The notes under the pieces: model-generated
What the model was told of the DNA's origin: nothing
What the model saw: the letters and a program-made list of their open reading frames with translations, nothing else
Database searches by the model: none
Translations under genes and position numbers: made by a program
Shown: positions 32,542 through 40,264 of the stretch, in pieces
Layout: each line of letters begins with the position of its first letter
How positions within the stretch are numbered: the stretch's first letter is position 1
Assembly (NCBI GenBank): GCA_947642745.1
Contig: CANRTU010000042.1
Coordinates: 1 to 40,264, forward strand
Source: an uncultured Eubacterium sp.
Lineage (GTDB): Bacteria > Bacillota > Clostridia > Lachnospirales > Lachnospiraceae
Direction of reading: 5' to 3'
DNA: 40,264 bases

Positions 32542-33417
32542 TTAATTTTCTTTGTTTGTAATATAAATATAAGCATCCTCAAGTGTTACTTCACAAGGAC
32601 TACATTCAATCAGGGGCTTCATTTCGCTTATTAATTTTATTTGTAAACCGTCCTCTACGTACTGTTTTGATGAAACATGATATGTTTTTTCCAGTTCTCT
32701 GGCCATTGTCTCATCTTTTGCTTTGCAAATCCAGATATGGCCTGCTGCCTGTTTCAACAACTCTTCCATGTTTCCTGAATAAAGAAATTTGCCCTTTTTC
32801 ATAACCGCAAGCTGATTGCATACAGCTGCCAGATCTTCCACCACATGGGTGGAAAACAGAACCGTACGTCCTTCTGAAAAATCAACCAGCAGATTTCTGA
32901 TACGGATACGTTCCTCAGGGTCTAATCCGGCTGTTGGTTCATCTACAATTAAAAATTCCGGCTCGTTTAAAAGCGCCTGCACAAGGCCAGCTCTGCGTTT
33001 CATACCGCCTGATAATTGCCGCATTTTCTTTTTGCGATGCTCTGACAGGCCTGTCTTTTCAAGATAGTACCGGATGCGTTCTTTACATATCTGTCCGGGT
33101 ATGCCGGACAAGTCTCCCATATATTCCAGGCATTCCTGTACCGTCAGGCCCGGGTACAGGTCCATCTCCTGAGGCAGATATCCTGTCTTTCTCTGAATTT
33201 TTTCAAAGTTTTCCCTGCAGTAAGGTATTCCGTCCAGGGTTATTGTTCCGCTGGCTGGTGACAGCACGGTTGTAAGCACCCGCATCAGCGTTGTTTTTCC
33301 TGCCCCGTTTTCCCCTAACAGTCCAAAAATTCCTTTTGGAATTTCCAAATCAGCATGGCTGATTGCTGTTACTTTATTCCTGAATGTCACTGTTAAATCT
33401 TCTATCTTAATTCCCAT
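32542..33417 (-). CDS. ABC transporter ATP-binding protein
   Basis: This ATPase powers the ABC-2 permeases encoded just upstream. Walker A is GENGAGKT (35-42), the signature LSGGM (135-139), Walker B LIVDEP (156-161) and the H-loop His191. The order and the C-terminal 90-residue extension fit drug- or lantibiotic-type ABC-2 exporters. The ATG at 33417 follows GAGG by about eight bases; a TTG start seven codons earlier overlaps the preceding gene and is less likely. It is the last gene of a three-gene unit ending in a terminator. The substrate is unknown. Confidence 0.93.
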   Translation of the reverse strand: MGIKIEDLTVTFRNKVTAISHADLEIPKGIFGLLGENGAGKTTLMRVLTTVLSPASGTITLDGIPYCRENFEKIQRKTGYLPQEMDLYPGLTVQECLEYMGDLSGIPGQICKERIRYYLEKTGLSEHRKKKMRQLSGGMKRRAGLVQALLNEPEFLIVDEPTAGLDPEERIRIRNLLVDFSEGRTVLFSTHVVEDLAAVCNQLAVMKKGKFLYSGNMEELLKQAAGHIWICKAKDETMARELEKTYHVSSKQYVEDGLQIKLISEMKPLIECSPCEVTLEDAYIYITNKEN

Positions 33418-33421
33418 AACC

Positions 33422-34102
33422 TTAACCTCTTTTCTCAATAATTACAGGCAGGACAGTCACTACCATAATTCCAATACAGATACAAACTATTTTCCCACAT
33501 ATCCAGCTGAAATCACCATTGTTTTCCAGCTTTCTGAAAGAATAAGAAAATAGATTCCATGCTCCAAGGTATCTGTCACCAACGCTGGAATTTGTAATCA
33601 GCCACAATATCAGACATCCGGCAATTCCCATCCACATATTACGGAACAGGCAGGAAAGCAGATTCGACAAAAGCCCCCAGAAACCAATCGTAACAGCAAC
33701 TGCGGCAAGATATACGATAAAACTGCCTGTTTCACTTTCTAAACTACTTTGATCCAGTCTGCCTGTTTGCGGATTCTGAAACAAAAAAAATAATCCATAT
33801 CCAGCGGATGCCATCACTAACAAAAATATGTCCTGTATTATAATCCTTCTGTAAATAGAACATATTCTCTTTCTCATCGGGTATAACCGTTGTATTTCTG
33901 ACCGTCTGCCTGTAATCTCCTGTGTATAAGTATCCGCACAGAATGTCATTGTAAGTATCGCCACAGGAGCTTCTAACGCAATTCCAATTTCATCAGAGTA
34001 AATCACCACTCTCACGAGGCTTAATATCACAACAAAAAATGCTGCATATACCTGTTTTTGAAGCGGAAGAGAGATTTTCATTTCACTTTTTATCTGCCGC
34101 AT
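33422..34102 (-). CDS. ABC-2-type permease subunit (second, shorter)
   Basis: The 226-residue protein has about six membrane segments (for example VYAAFFVVILSLVRVVIY and IVCICIGIMVVTVLPVII) and no enzymatic motifs. Position between a larger permease gene and the ATPase gene makes it a transporter subunit. The start codon overlaps the upstream stop as TGATG with AAGGAGG just ahead, indicating coupled translation; an in-frame ATG eight codons earlier is inside the neighbour and lacks a site. The ATPase gene begins five bases after its stop. Confidence 0.8.
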   Translation of the reverse strand: MRQIKSEMKISLPLQKQVYAAFFVVILSLVRVVIYSDEIGIALEAPVAILTMTFCADTYTQEITGRRSEIQRLYPMRKRICSIYRRIIIQDIFLLVMASAGYGLFFLFQNPQTGRLDQSSLESETGSFIVYLAAVAVTIGFWGLLSNLLSCLFRNMWMGIAGCLILWLITNSSVGDRYLGAWNLFSYSFRKLENNGDFSWICGKIVCICIGIMVVTVLPVIIEKRG

Positions 34103-35166
34103 CAATATACCCGCCTCCTTTTCCATATCTGTATAGAAAGAAAGATGATGCAGATGGCAGCCAGGACCAGAAAACTCTGGTTCATCAATACCATCGGCGG
34201 AGGCGCAGTATCAAAAAAAGTTCCGGGAAACCGCACCATTATTGCAAGCGGTCTGCCGTAATATCCATAAATTCCTTTTGCATTCCGGCTTCCCATATTT
34301 GAATATACAATATAAAGAAACAGGAGCGGCACTGCGGGAAGAGGACTTTTAAATAGTATCGAAATCAGACTATAAACACTAACGATCATCAGAACATTGG
34401 GCAGGATATAGAAACAGGTTGCCAGCAGGAAATCGGTTAAACATACCTCAAATCCATTGTTTTTCGCTGATGCATAGCATAAACCAAAAAATATCAGATT
34501 GAAGACCGCAAGTATTATCAGACAAACCACAAAACCGCCGCCCACTTTTCCAGCCACATATTTTCCCGCACTGACAGGCTTTGTATGAAGAAGTTCATAG
34601 TTATTCCTCCTCATATCCTGCATAAATAATACGGATAATAAAACGGTTGCGAAAAATCCCATAAACAGTCCTGCAAAGTCAGCAAATTTTCTTGAAAAAT
34701 AGTACGAAAATGTTTTGTGTTCCAGTTTGTTCTTAATATAAGAATTAATTTCCTCACGGGTTCCTTTATGGAAGGCCGTATTTTCATACTCGTAATATCC
34801 CCCATAAAAACCTTGCTCTTCCAGATGGGCACAGGCTGTCATTACATCCATTTCTTTCATTTCATCAATCACAGACTGTGCCCCGGCAATATCCATTTCG
34901 AGTTCAGAAATGAAGATTTCCCGTATCCGTTCTTCCCACATCTCCCTACTCAGACCTTTCTCCGTGGGCACATATCCGTCCATAACATCTCCGTTCTGAT
35001 ACATATCCGGATAATCATTCACAATGGTTTCCCCTTCCGCAAGATAATGGATATTCAGATAGGGGCTTACATTTTGAAATATCATAAAAACACAGACTGC
35101 AATGCCACACCATAACAGAGGTTTTTTCATATAATTTTTTACCTCTCTTTTCAAAATCAGCCACAT
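34102..35166 (-). CDS. ABC-2-type permease subunit (large)
   Basis: The 354-residue protein has one N-terminal membrane segment (about 15-35), a large extracytoplasmic loop of about 125 residues rich in acidic residues, then five or so more segments. FMQDMRRNNYELLHTKPVS and GKYVAGKVGGGF fit ABC-2 permeases. The long first loop resembles those of peptide and bacitracin-type exporters, but the order of genes does not match BceAB exactly. AAGGAGG precedes the ATG. It opens the three-gene transporter unit, separated from the histidine kinase gene by a terminator. Confidence 0.85.
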   Translation of the reverse strand: MWLILKREVKNYMKKPLLWCGIAVCVFMIFQNVSPYLNIHYLAEGETIVNDYPDMYQNGDVMDGYVPTEKGLSREMWEERIREIFISELEMDIAGAQSVIDEMKEMDVMTACAHLEEQGFYGGYYEYENTAFHKGTREEINSYIKNKLEHKTFSYYFSRKFADFAGLFMGFFATVLLSVLFMQDMRRNNYELLHTKPVSAGKYVAGKVGGGFVVCLIILAVFNLIFFGLCYASAKNNGFEVCLTDFLLATCFYILPNVLMIVSVYSLISILFKSPLPAVPLLFLYIVYSNMGSRNAKGIYGYYGRPLAIMVRFPGTFFDTAPPPMVLMNQSFLVLAAICIIFLSIQIWKRRRVY

Positions 35167-35242
35167 AATTCTGCCTCCTTATTTTTTATAATTTTATTGT
35201 AAAAAAGAAATCACAACAGAAAGACAATAAAAAGCAGAAAAT

Positions 35243-35268
35243 AAAAAACATCCGGCTTTTGTCGGATG
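35243..35268 (-). terminator. Terminator after the two-component operon
   Basis: On the minus strand CATCCG (35268-35263) pairs with CGGATG (35254-35249), eight-base loop, followed by TTTTTTATTTT. This separates the kinase gene from the transporter genes. Confidence 0.8.
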
Positions 35269-35376
35269 CTCCACCTGGGGCGGGTCTCTTTAGCAACATA
35301 TTTCATTTTCCCCGCAGGACGATCTTCCCAGAGGGTTTTATTTTACAGAACTCTCTTTCCTATATAGGAAAAGCGC

Positions 35377-35396
35377 CGGATTGCTCACGCAATCCG
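35377..35396 (-). terminator. Hairpin with the kinase stop codon in its loop
   Basis: On the minus strand CGGATTGC pairs perfectly with GCAATCCG around the loop GTGA, which contains the TGA stop of the histidine kinase gene. GCGCTTTTCC follows, so it may act as a first, weaker terminator. Confidence 0.6.
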
Positions 35397-36566
35397 ACGA
35401 AATATAGCTGTTACAACAGCTCCTTCCTGTTCATCATTTCCCAGAACCAATTTTCCCCCGTGCTTTTCACAATACAGTCTGCTGATATACATTCCAAGCC
35501 CCGCATGCTTCAGGCTGTCTTTTACATTATGTCCATAGAACGCTTTCGTAATTTTTTCTGCGTCTTCCTGAAAGCCATGGCCGTCATCCCTGACACAGAT
35601 ACTTAATTCAGAATCATCTGCCTTTACCATTATTATAATTTGCTGTTTCCCATAACGAAGAGCATTTGACAGCATATTTTCCATGACCTCCAGAATAATT
35701 TCCTTATCTCCACAAAATCCTTTCCCTGATTCTGTTATCTGTAATATACATTGTTTTCCATACTCTTTTTCCAGAATGGCAAGTTCTGTCCGGATATCTT
35801 CTTCTAACTGTCTGGCAGAAATGTTTCCCGCAGCCAGTTCCCGGTTTTCCAGGCTGCTCATTTTTCTCATGGTTTCTACAAAAGCATCCATACGTTCAAT
35901 CTGGCGCCCACTTTCTGAGAGCATTTCCATTGCCTGTTCCATATCCATATCTTTGCCTGGCAGATATTCTGTCAGCATTTCCTGATACCCTTTCAGGACA
36001 GACAATGGAGCACGTATATCGTGTGCAATAGCCGCCCGCAGCATTTTCTCCTCCTCAATCGTTTTCCATAATATCTGATTGTTTTTTACAAGCTGTTCCC
36101 TCATCCGCTCAAACTGCCTGCAAAGCAGACCCATCTCGTCCTTATTCTCATAAGAAATGCAAAAATCCAGATGATTCCCCGCAATTTTTTTCGAAGCCTC
36201 CTCCAGCTCTTTAATTGGCTTTCTTAACTTATTCTGATAAAAAAATAAAACTGCCGCACAGCTTCCTGCCATAGACAGTATCAGCACGACATACGTCTCT
36301 AAAAAATCGCAAAATTCCGAAACAAAATGATCTGACTGTGTCATCTCATAAGAATCCGGTCTTGGAATATCCGGCATAAAATAAGGTCCGGCACTTTCTG
36401 CCGCTTTAAAATATAATTCTTCATCCACATAATTCCACCAGATATTCATCTGTGTCTGTTCAGCAATCCTGACAACAACTGCAGAGACAAGGAAACTAAG
36501 GATTAAAGCAGCTGACATATACAAAAATATTGTTTTTCTTACAGAAAGATTTTTTATTTTATCCAT
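35385..36566 (-). CDS. Sensor histidine kinase
   Basis: Two membrane segments (about 12-34 and 92-110) bracket a short extracytoplasmic loop of about 57 residues. A HAMP-like linker follows, then the dimerisation helix with AAIAHDIRAPLSVLKG (phospho-acceptor His182) and the ATPase domain with NMLSNALRYG, DDGHGF and GLGMYIS. The 393-residue kinase should phosphorylate the response regulator encoded immediately upstream, whose stop it overlaps by 13 bases. The ATG at 36566 was chosen over one at 36584. The small sensor loop and the neighbouring transporter genes suggest antimicrobial peptide or envelope stress sensing (inference). Confidence 0.93.
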   Translation of the reverse strand: MDKIKNLSVRKTIFLYMSAALILSFLVSAVVVRIAEQTQMNIWWNYVDEELYFKAAESAGPYFMPDIPRPDSYEMTQSDHFVSEFCDFLETYVVLILSMAGSCAAVLFFYQNKLRKPIKELEEASKKIAGNHLDFCISYENKDEMGLLCRQFERMREQLVKNNQILWKTIEEEKMLRAAIAHDIRAPLSVLKGYQEMLTEYLPGKDMDMEQAMEMLSESGRQIERMDAFVETMRKMSSLENRELAAGNISARQLEEDIRTELAILEKEYGKQCILQITESGKGFCGDKEIILEVMENMLSNALRYGKQQIIIMVKADDSELSICVRDDGHGFQEDAEKITKAFYGHNVKDSLKHAGLGMYISRLYCEKHGGKLVLGNDEQEGAVVTAIFRRIA

Positions 36567-37228
36567 CGGTAGCCCATCCCCCATACAGTTTCGATATATT
36601 CTGTTTCTGTATATTGCCGGAACTTTTTTCTAATTCTGCGGATCAGCTCTGTAATTACCCTGCTGTCACCCTCTGCGTCATATCCACAAACATTCTCATA
36701 AATTCTTTCTTTATCAAAAACCATTCCGGGATTCATGGTCAGAAATTCAATAATTCTGTATTCCAATCCTGTCAGCTCCAGATAGTCTGCGTGAATCTGT
36801 ACGGTTTTTGTCTTATAATCAACAGACAATTCTCCCTGAAACCGGCATTCTGCCCTGCTTTTACGCCGTACTTCCCGTTTCAGATGGGCTGTGATTCTTG
36901 CGTCAAGCTCCTTTAAACTAAACGGCTTTAAAATATAATCATCGCCTCCAGAAGAAAGCCCGTTCACAACATCCTGTTCTTCTACCCTGGCAGTCAGAAA
37001 TAACACAGGACAGGAAACTTTATCCCGTATCCTCCTGCAAACTTCTATTCCGTCAATCTGCGGCATGTTTACATCCAGTAATATGATATCCGGCTGAAGT
37101 TTTATTTTGCTTAATCCATCCGTTCCATTCTCAGCCGTAATTATTTCATATTTTTTTATTTCAAAATATTTTTTAAGCATTTTGAGAAGTTCCGTGTCAT
37201 CATCAATAATCAGTATCTTATAAGCCAT
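36554..37228 (-). CDS. OmpR/PhoB-family response regulator
   Basis: The receiver domain (1-120) has the acidic pocket DDD (9-11), the phosphorylation Asp52 in LLDVNMP and the KPFSL lysine segment. The C-terminal winged helix (about 130-224) ends with RIRKKFRQYTETEYIETVWG, then the conserved GYRW. Length 224 is normal. It is the first gene of the kinase pair. Upstream lies dispersed repeat copy 5, whose sequence contains a plausible promoter facing this gene. Confidence 0.95.
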   Translation of the reverse strand: MAYKILIIDDDTELLKMLKKYFEIKKYEIITAENGTDGLSKIKLQPDIILLDVNMPQIDGIEVCRRIRDKVSCPVLFLTARVEEQDVVNGLSSGGDDYILKPFSLKELDARITAHLKREVRRKSRAECRFQGELSVDYKTKTVQIHADYLELTGLEYRIIEFLTMNPGMVFDKERIYENVCGYDAEGDSRVITELIRRIRKKFRQYTETEYIETVWGMGYRWIK

Positions 37229-37278
37229 TTCTGCTGCCTTTCCCCGACATAACTGCGTTATTTATCTGTTTCGCTATT

Positions 37279-37403
37279 CAGAGCATGTTTGAAATATGTT
37301 TTCCTTAAGACTACCCGAAGAGCATGATATGTTTCCTATTATCCTTAAAATGCATAATATATCCAAAGGGCATGATATACCCAGAGGGTATAATATATAA
37401 AAT
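37279..37403. repeat. Dispersed repeat copy 5
   Basis: CAGAGCATGTTTGAAATATG opens the copy, followed by four degenerate core units: ACCCGAAGAGCATGATATG, ATCCTTAAAATGCATAATAT, ATCCAAAGGGCATGATATAC and ACCCAGAGGGTATAATATAT. On the minus strand TTGGAT (37366-37361) and GATAAT (37343-37338) are 17 bases apart and would drive the response-regulator operon. Confidence 0.65.
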
Positions 37404-38017
37404 TTATTTGAAATCCGGTAGTCTGCCATTCTGTGTTTAAAAATGATTATACTGTACAAATCCCAATAAATAAACAACAAACATACCTTTTTCTTATAAT
37501 TATTATATCGTTCAGAATAACAATAAATAAAGCTATATACAACTGGTACCAGTACAGCCTGCTTCAAATGATCTGTTCTGGAAATATCAGGGATGGTTTC
37601 CAGACTTGTGGCAATTCCCCAGTTATCTTTGAGCTTGTAAAAGAGATTTCTTCTATCAGGTGGCGTTCTCATATGTGTACCAGCCGGTCTGTCCTGGATA
37701 GCAGCATGACCAGCAGATAAAAATGTATTACTGAATATTAATAATTTTCACTGATCGTCTTTGCTGTTATGAGTAATGCAAAAACACCAATAGAATAGTG
37801 TCAGGTATTGTCTTATTTGACAATTAGAATCACATCAATTTTTTTTATTATAACTATAGAATATATAATTGAAATGAATAGATATTCGAACTTTGATTCT
37901 ATGTATGATCTCTGGACATTATTTTTTGAAATTGCTGAAATATCTGATAATTATTTTGTTTACATTGGAAACAGCCAGGCAATATGCTCTGACCTTTAAT
38001 ACAAATTTTAATATTAT
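37404..38017. other. AT-rich stretch with a possible decayed coding fragment
   Basis: On the minus strand, about 37745-37520, an uninterrupted frame reads AGHAAIQDRPAG, then RNLFYKLKDNWGIATSLETI, which has protein-like composition but no start signal, recognisable family or proper end. The rest is AT-rich with no gene supported. Confidence 0.3.
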
Positions 38018-38466
38018 CTAAAAGAAGCGATTTATAAATTTAATCAGCTTATTAAATTTCACTAGCATAATTAGCACCGATAAAGGTAACAAAATGATAC
38101 CAATCCTCAGCCCCAGAATAACTATATTGTGCACTTCCATATATGGACTTATATCCACATAATAATCTTCTTTAAATATTAACGATGATATCTGTTTCAA
38201 AAATATACATGCAATACCTGTATAAAAGAATAAACTAATCACACGTTCAATTTTTTTACCTGTTAAATATGTTATATGGTTTAATATAATATATACTATT
38301 CCAACTGCTATTATCGTACAACAGGAAAATAGCTCAATTCTCCCAAGAATATTCGGTTAAAGACATGTAACACTGCCCCTAAAATCAGAAAAAATATACT
38401 TATTTTAAAGAAGAATCCAAATTTCTTAGGTTCTTTCTCAGGTTCCTTTGAATAAATTACTGCCAT
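38018..38466 (-). pseudogene. Membrane protein gene broken by one frameshift
   Basis: From the ATG at 38466, behind AGGAG, the frame reads MAVIYSKEPEKEPKKFGFFF and then FLILGAVLHVFNRIFLG before stopping. One missing base near 38342-38344, in a GGG run, would restore continuity with IELFSCCTIIAVGIVYII and the remaining segments to RFF at 38018. The repaired protein has about 150 residues and four membrane segments. Family unknown. A sequencing error in the G run is an alternative. Confidence 0.6.
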
Positions 38467-39122
38467 AATATTTCTCCTATAATACAATCAGTCACTATGC
38501 CAGTTTTAGACTTCACTGGTCTAACTGCTTTTAAAATATTTCTTTATCGTAATACAGCATTTACGAAACATCTCTCCCTCATCTATTTTTAGATATTGAA
38601 TATCTATGTATGGCCGGTTATCTCTGTAAATGTTTGCCAAACTTTTTCTCTCCCCTCAAAAAACACCTGACATCTTCACTACATGATTCAACCTCATAAT
38701 TTCAATTATGCTCCCTAAATGGAAATGCTTTTATTTACAACTTCATTATAAAAAACGATATTGCCTATATCTGTTATAGGATTATATTATATCCACTATG
38801 AGGATATACTGGTTCCAGAGCATATAGGTACTTTTTCAACACTGCTGTTGATACTAAACCAGATTTCTACCTGTTTTATCCATAAATTTTGTTTCGGAGT
38901 ATATACAAAACGTATCCTGTGAGTTTCATCTATAAGAAATGCTTCACCGTAACTTCCTGATTACGTTATTTGCCTATATTAATAGGAACAACAAATAAAA
39001 ATAAATAAACTGTCCTGTACTTAAGCGGTCAAGGCAGGTTTATATTTTAACTATTCCGAGAGATTAAACACCTTAGGAAGATTTTCTAATTCTCCAAAAG
39101 GTTTCAACTGAACCAGTTTTTA
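38467..39122. other. AT-rich gene-free stretch
   Basis: No open frame with a start signal was found on either strand, and no repeat shared with the rest of the window. The base composition is clearly more AT-rich than the left 30 kb. Confidence 0.5.
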
Positions 39123-39308
39123 TTAAATCATATTATATTTATGTAAACCCAATTCCCCCGATGTATCACGATGACCAGTGCAACGCTCAAAACGACTAAC
39201 TTCTTTACCATAAGAATGATTTTCTTCATATATCTTGTCCGATCCGATGCCATAACTTCGATCAACATAAACAATCTTTCCGCAATAAACACATTGTGCT
39301 TTTCTCAA
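39123..39308 (-). CDS. Small cysteine-containing protein of unknown function
   Basis: GGAGGTGG lies just before a TTG codon at 39308, giving a 61-residue protein that starts LRKAQCVYCGKIVYVDRSYG, with a CxxC pair and further Cys and His residues near the end (ERCTGHRD). This could be a small zinc-binding fold. The frame extends further upstream, but that part lacks a binding site and would place GGAGGTGG inside the gene. It sits in the AT-rich right end near likely mobile-element genes. Confidence 0.5.
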   Translation of the reverse strand: MRKAQCVYCGKIVYVDRSYGIGSDKIYEENHSYGKEVSRFERCTGHRDTSGELGLHKYNMI

Positions 39309-39584
39309 ATTACCACCTCCAATTAAAATATCTGAGATTTCAATAAGTTTTTTAATACACATACGCTTTTGAAATGGCATTATTTACCCATATATTTCCT
39401 GTTAATTGCCTTGCGAAATGATATTTACATTTTACATTAGCATAAGGATTAATTTTGGGTTGTATACCATCATTAGTAGATGCTGACTCATACTATTGTC
39501 CTCTCGTAATAGTTTTCAAATATTTATTATTTCTAAAATAGTATCATAAATACCTCTATTAGTTAATATAAAAACCACATTTAG

Positions 39585-39612
39585 ATATTTCGATTTTCTA
39601 TTATTGAAATAT
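39585..39612. promoter_or_regulatory. Inverted repeat ahead of the XRE regulator gene
   Basis: ATATTTC (39585-39591) and GAAATAT (39606-39612) are exact inverted copies, located 27 bases before the regulator's ATG, in an AT-rich promoter-like setting. Plausible self-operator; weak evidence because the sequence is AT-rich. Confidence 0.3.
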
Positions 39613-39638
39613 AAAATAAATAGAAAAGGAGAGATTAC

Positions 39639-39974
39639 ATGGACTATAAGAGGCTCGGAAAACGAATCCGGGAAGAACGACGGAAACTAAATCTGACTCA
39701 GGCCCAGCTTGCAGAATCCATTGACATATCTGATACTTACATGGGAGCCATTGAACGAGGGGAACGAAGCCTCACGTTAGATACCCTTGTAAGGCTTGCC
39801 AACAGACTTGGAGTAACCATTGATTATATGCTGGCTGATTCCGTATCCGACAATGACTCCAATATTATGGAACAGTTCCGGCAGATCACAGATTGCCAGC
39901 CGCTGGAACGTAAACAAATGGCAATTAACGTATTACGTACTATATTTTCTTATTTTGATAATGAAAAAGAATAG
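39639..39974 (+). CDS. XRE-family helix-turn-helix regulator
   Basis: Residues 6-61 form a Cro/C1-type helix-turn-helix: RIREERRKLNLTQAQLAESI, DTYMGAIERGERSLTLDTLV, then ANRLGVTIDYML. The 45-residue tail is helical and may mediate dimerisation. AAAAGGAGAG precedes the ATG. Regulators of this length are common as repressors of integrative elements and prophages, and its position beside the small protein on the opposite strand at the right edge fits that. Confidence 0.9.
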   Translation: MDYKRLGKRIREERRKLNLTQAQLAESIDISDTYMGAIERGERSLTLDTLVRLANRLGVTIDYMLADSVSDNDSNIMEQFRQITDCQPLERKQMAINVLRTIFSYFDNEKE

Positions 39975-39977
39975 TCT

Positions 39978-40202
39978 TTATTCCAAATTTATTTCACCAG
40001 AACGAATGCCTCTTACAAAATCTACATCATCAATAAGACGTTTTATAGCCACATTGACCAACAGCTCAATTGATACAGAATATTCAACTGAAAGCGTATG
40101 TAATCTGTCATACAACATAGGATTCGTTAGCTGGACTTGAAATTTCTCCTTTGAGCTGTTGCTATCATTTTTACTACCAGTATATTTATCTTCATTAGTC
40201 AT
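39978..40202 (-). CDS. Small protein, possibly ribbon-helix-helix type, mobile-element associated
   Basis: The 74-residue protein starts MTNEDKYTGSK at an ATG behind GGAGG. A polar N-terminus is followed by KFQVQLTNPMLYDRLHTLSV and EYSVSIELLVNVAIKRLIDD, a beta-alpha-alpha pattern like Arc/MetJ DNA-binding proteins. It converges with the XRE gene, whose stop is three bases away. Similar small proteins occur in conjugative elements of gut Firmicutes as I recall, but this was not checked. The longer frame to 40256 lacks a start signal. Confidence 0.6.
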   Translation of the reverse strand: MTNEDKYTGSKNDSNSSKEKFQVQLTNPMLYDRLHTLSVEYSVSIELLVNVAIKRLIDDVDFVRGIRSGEINLE

Positions 40203-40264
40203 TCTGATTACCTCCGTTATGAAGTGACTTTTGTCAAGAGGTAATTTAAAAAACATGAAACTTT

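Noticed and set aside
37274..37672. A 132-codon minus-strand open frame
   Set aside because: Its second half is translated repeat copy 5 and the start lacks a binding site; only the upstream part has protein-like composition and is noted as a possible fragment.

Overview
The window looks like a chromosomal segment of a spore-forming, low-to-moderate GC member of the Clostridia, most likely a Lachnospiraceae-type gut anaerobe. Supporting signs are strong AGGAGG-type ribosome binding sites, a tyrosine T-box in front of tyrS, sporulation genes (spoVT, a spoVB-like flippase and a SpoIIQ-like degenerate LytM protein), a class B sortase, BlaI-type and ECF regulators, and anaerobe-style small membrane proteins. 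The family-level placement is inference; nothing here fixes a genus.

Region by region: 0-2.3 kb has an ECF sigma factor (minus) divergent from a T-box-controlled tyrS. 2.4-4.7 kb has tRNA-Cys, a small CxxC protein and an unusually long class B sortase, all on the minus strand. 4.8-7.0 kb is the pantothenate operon panB-panC-panD. 7.7-9.7 kb has a DbpA/CsdA-type DEAD-box helicase and a GIY-YIG protein. 10.1-13.9 kb has the SpoIIQ-like protein behind a near-perfect sigma-F promoter, an NfeD-type protein, a zinc-dependent phospholipase C-like protein and a D-2-hydroxyacid dehydrogenase. 14.3-18.5 kb is a likely three-gene envelope operon (SpoVB-like flippase, DUF58 protein, TgpA/DUF4129-like membrane protein), followed by spoVT behind a sigma-G-like promoter. 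19.4-24.4 kb has a trigger-factor-like lipoprotein, a class A penicillin-binding protein with a promoter/operator, and an AraC regulator. 24.6-28.6 kb has a UvrD/PcrA helicase with an extra repeat linker and a C-terminal cysteine-rich domain, then an orphan BlaI-type repressor. 29.5-30.7 kb is an ECF sigma/anti-sigma pair with a duplicated upstream module. 31.0-32.4 kb is a decaying stretch with two broken genes. 32.5-37.2 kb is a two-component system next to an ABC-2 transporter operon. 37.3-40.3 kb is visibly AT-rich, gene-poor, carries another broken gene, and ends in an XRE regulator and small proteins that resemble the edge of a mobile element.

The most interesting non-genic signal is a family of dispersed repeats present at five places (about 14.0, 20.6, 21.1, 28.8 and 37.3 kb). 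They share an end starting CAGAGCGTGTTTGAAAAA and internal units of the form TGTACCCTNAAGGGCATGATAT, and the 21.1 kb copy is a roughly 240-bp imperfect palindrome with terminal inverted repeats, so it behaves like a MITE-type element. Promoters and terminators are called by eye against consensus sequences; several have perfect boxes with 17-bp spacing. No rRNA, CRISPR array or intact transposase gene was seen.
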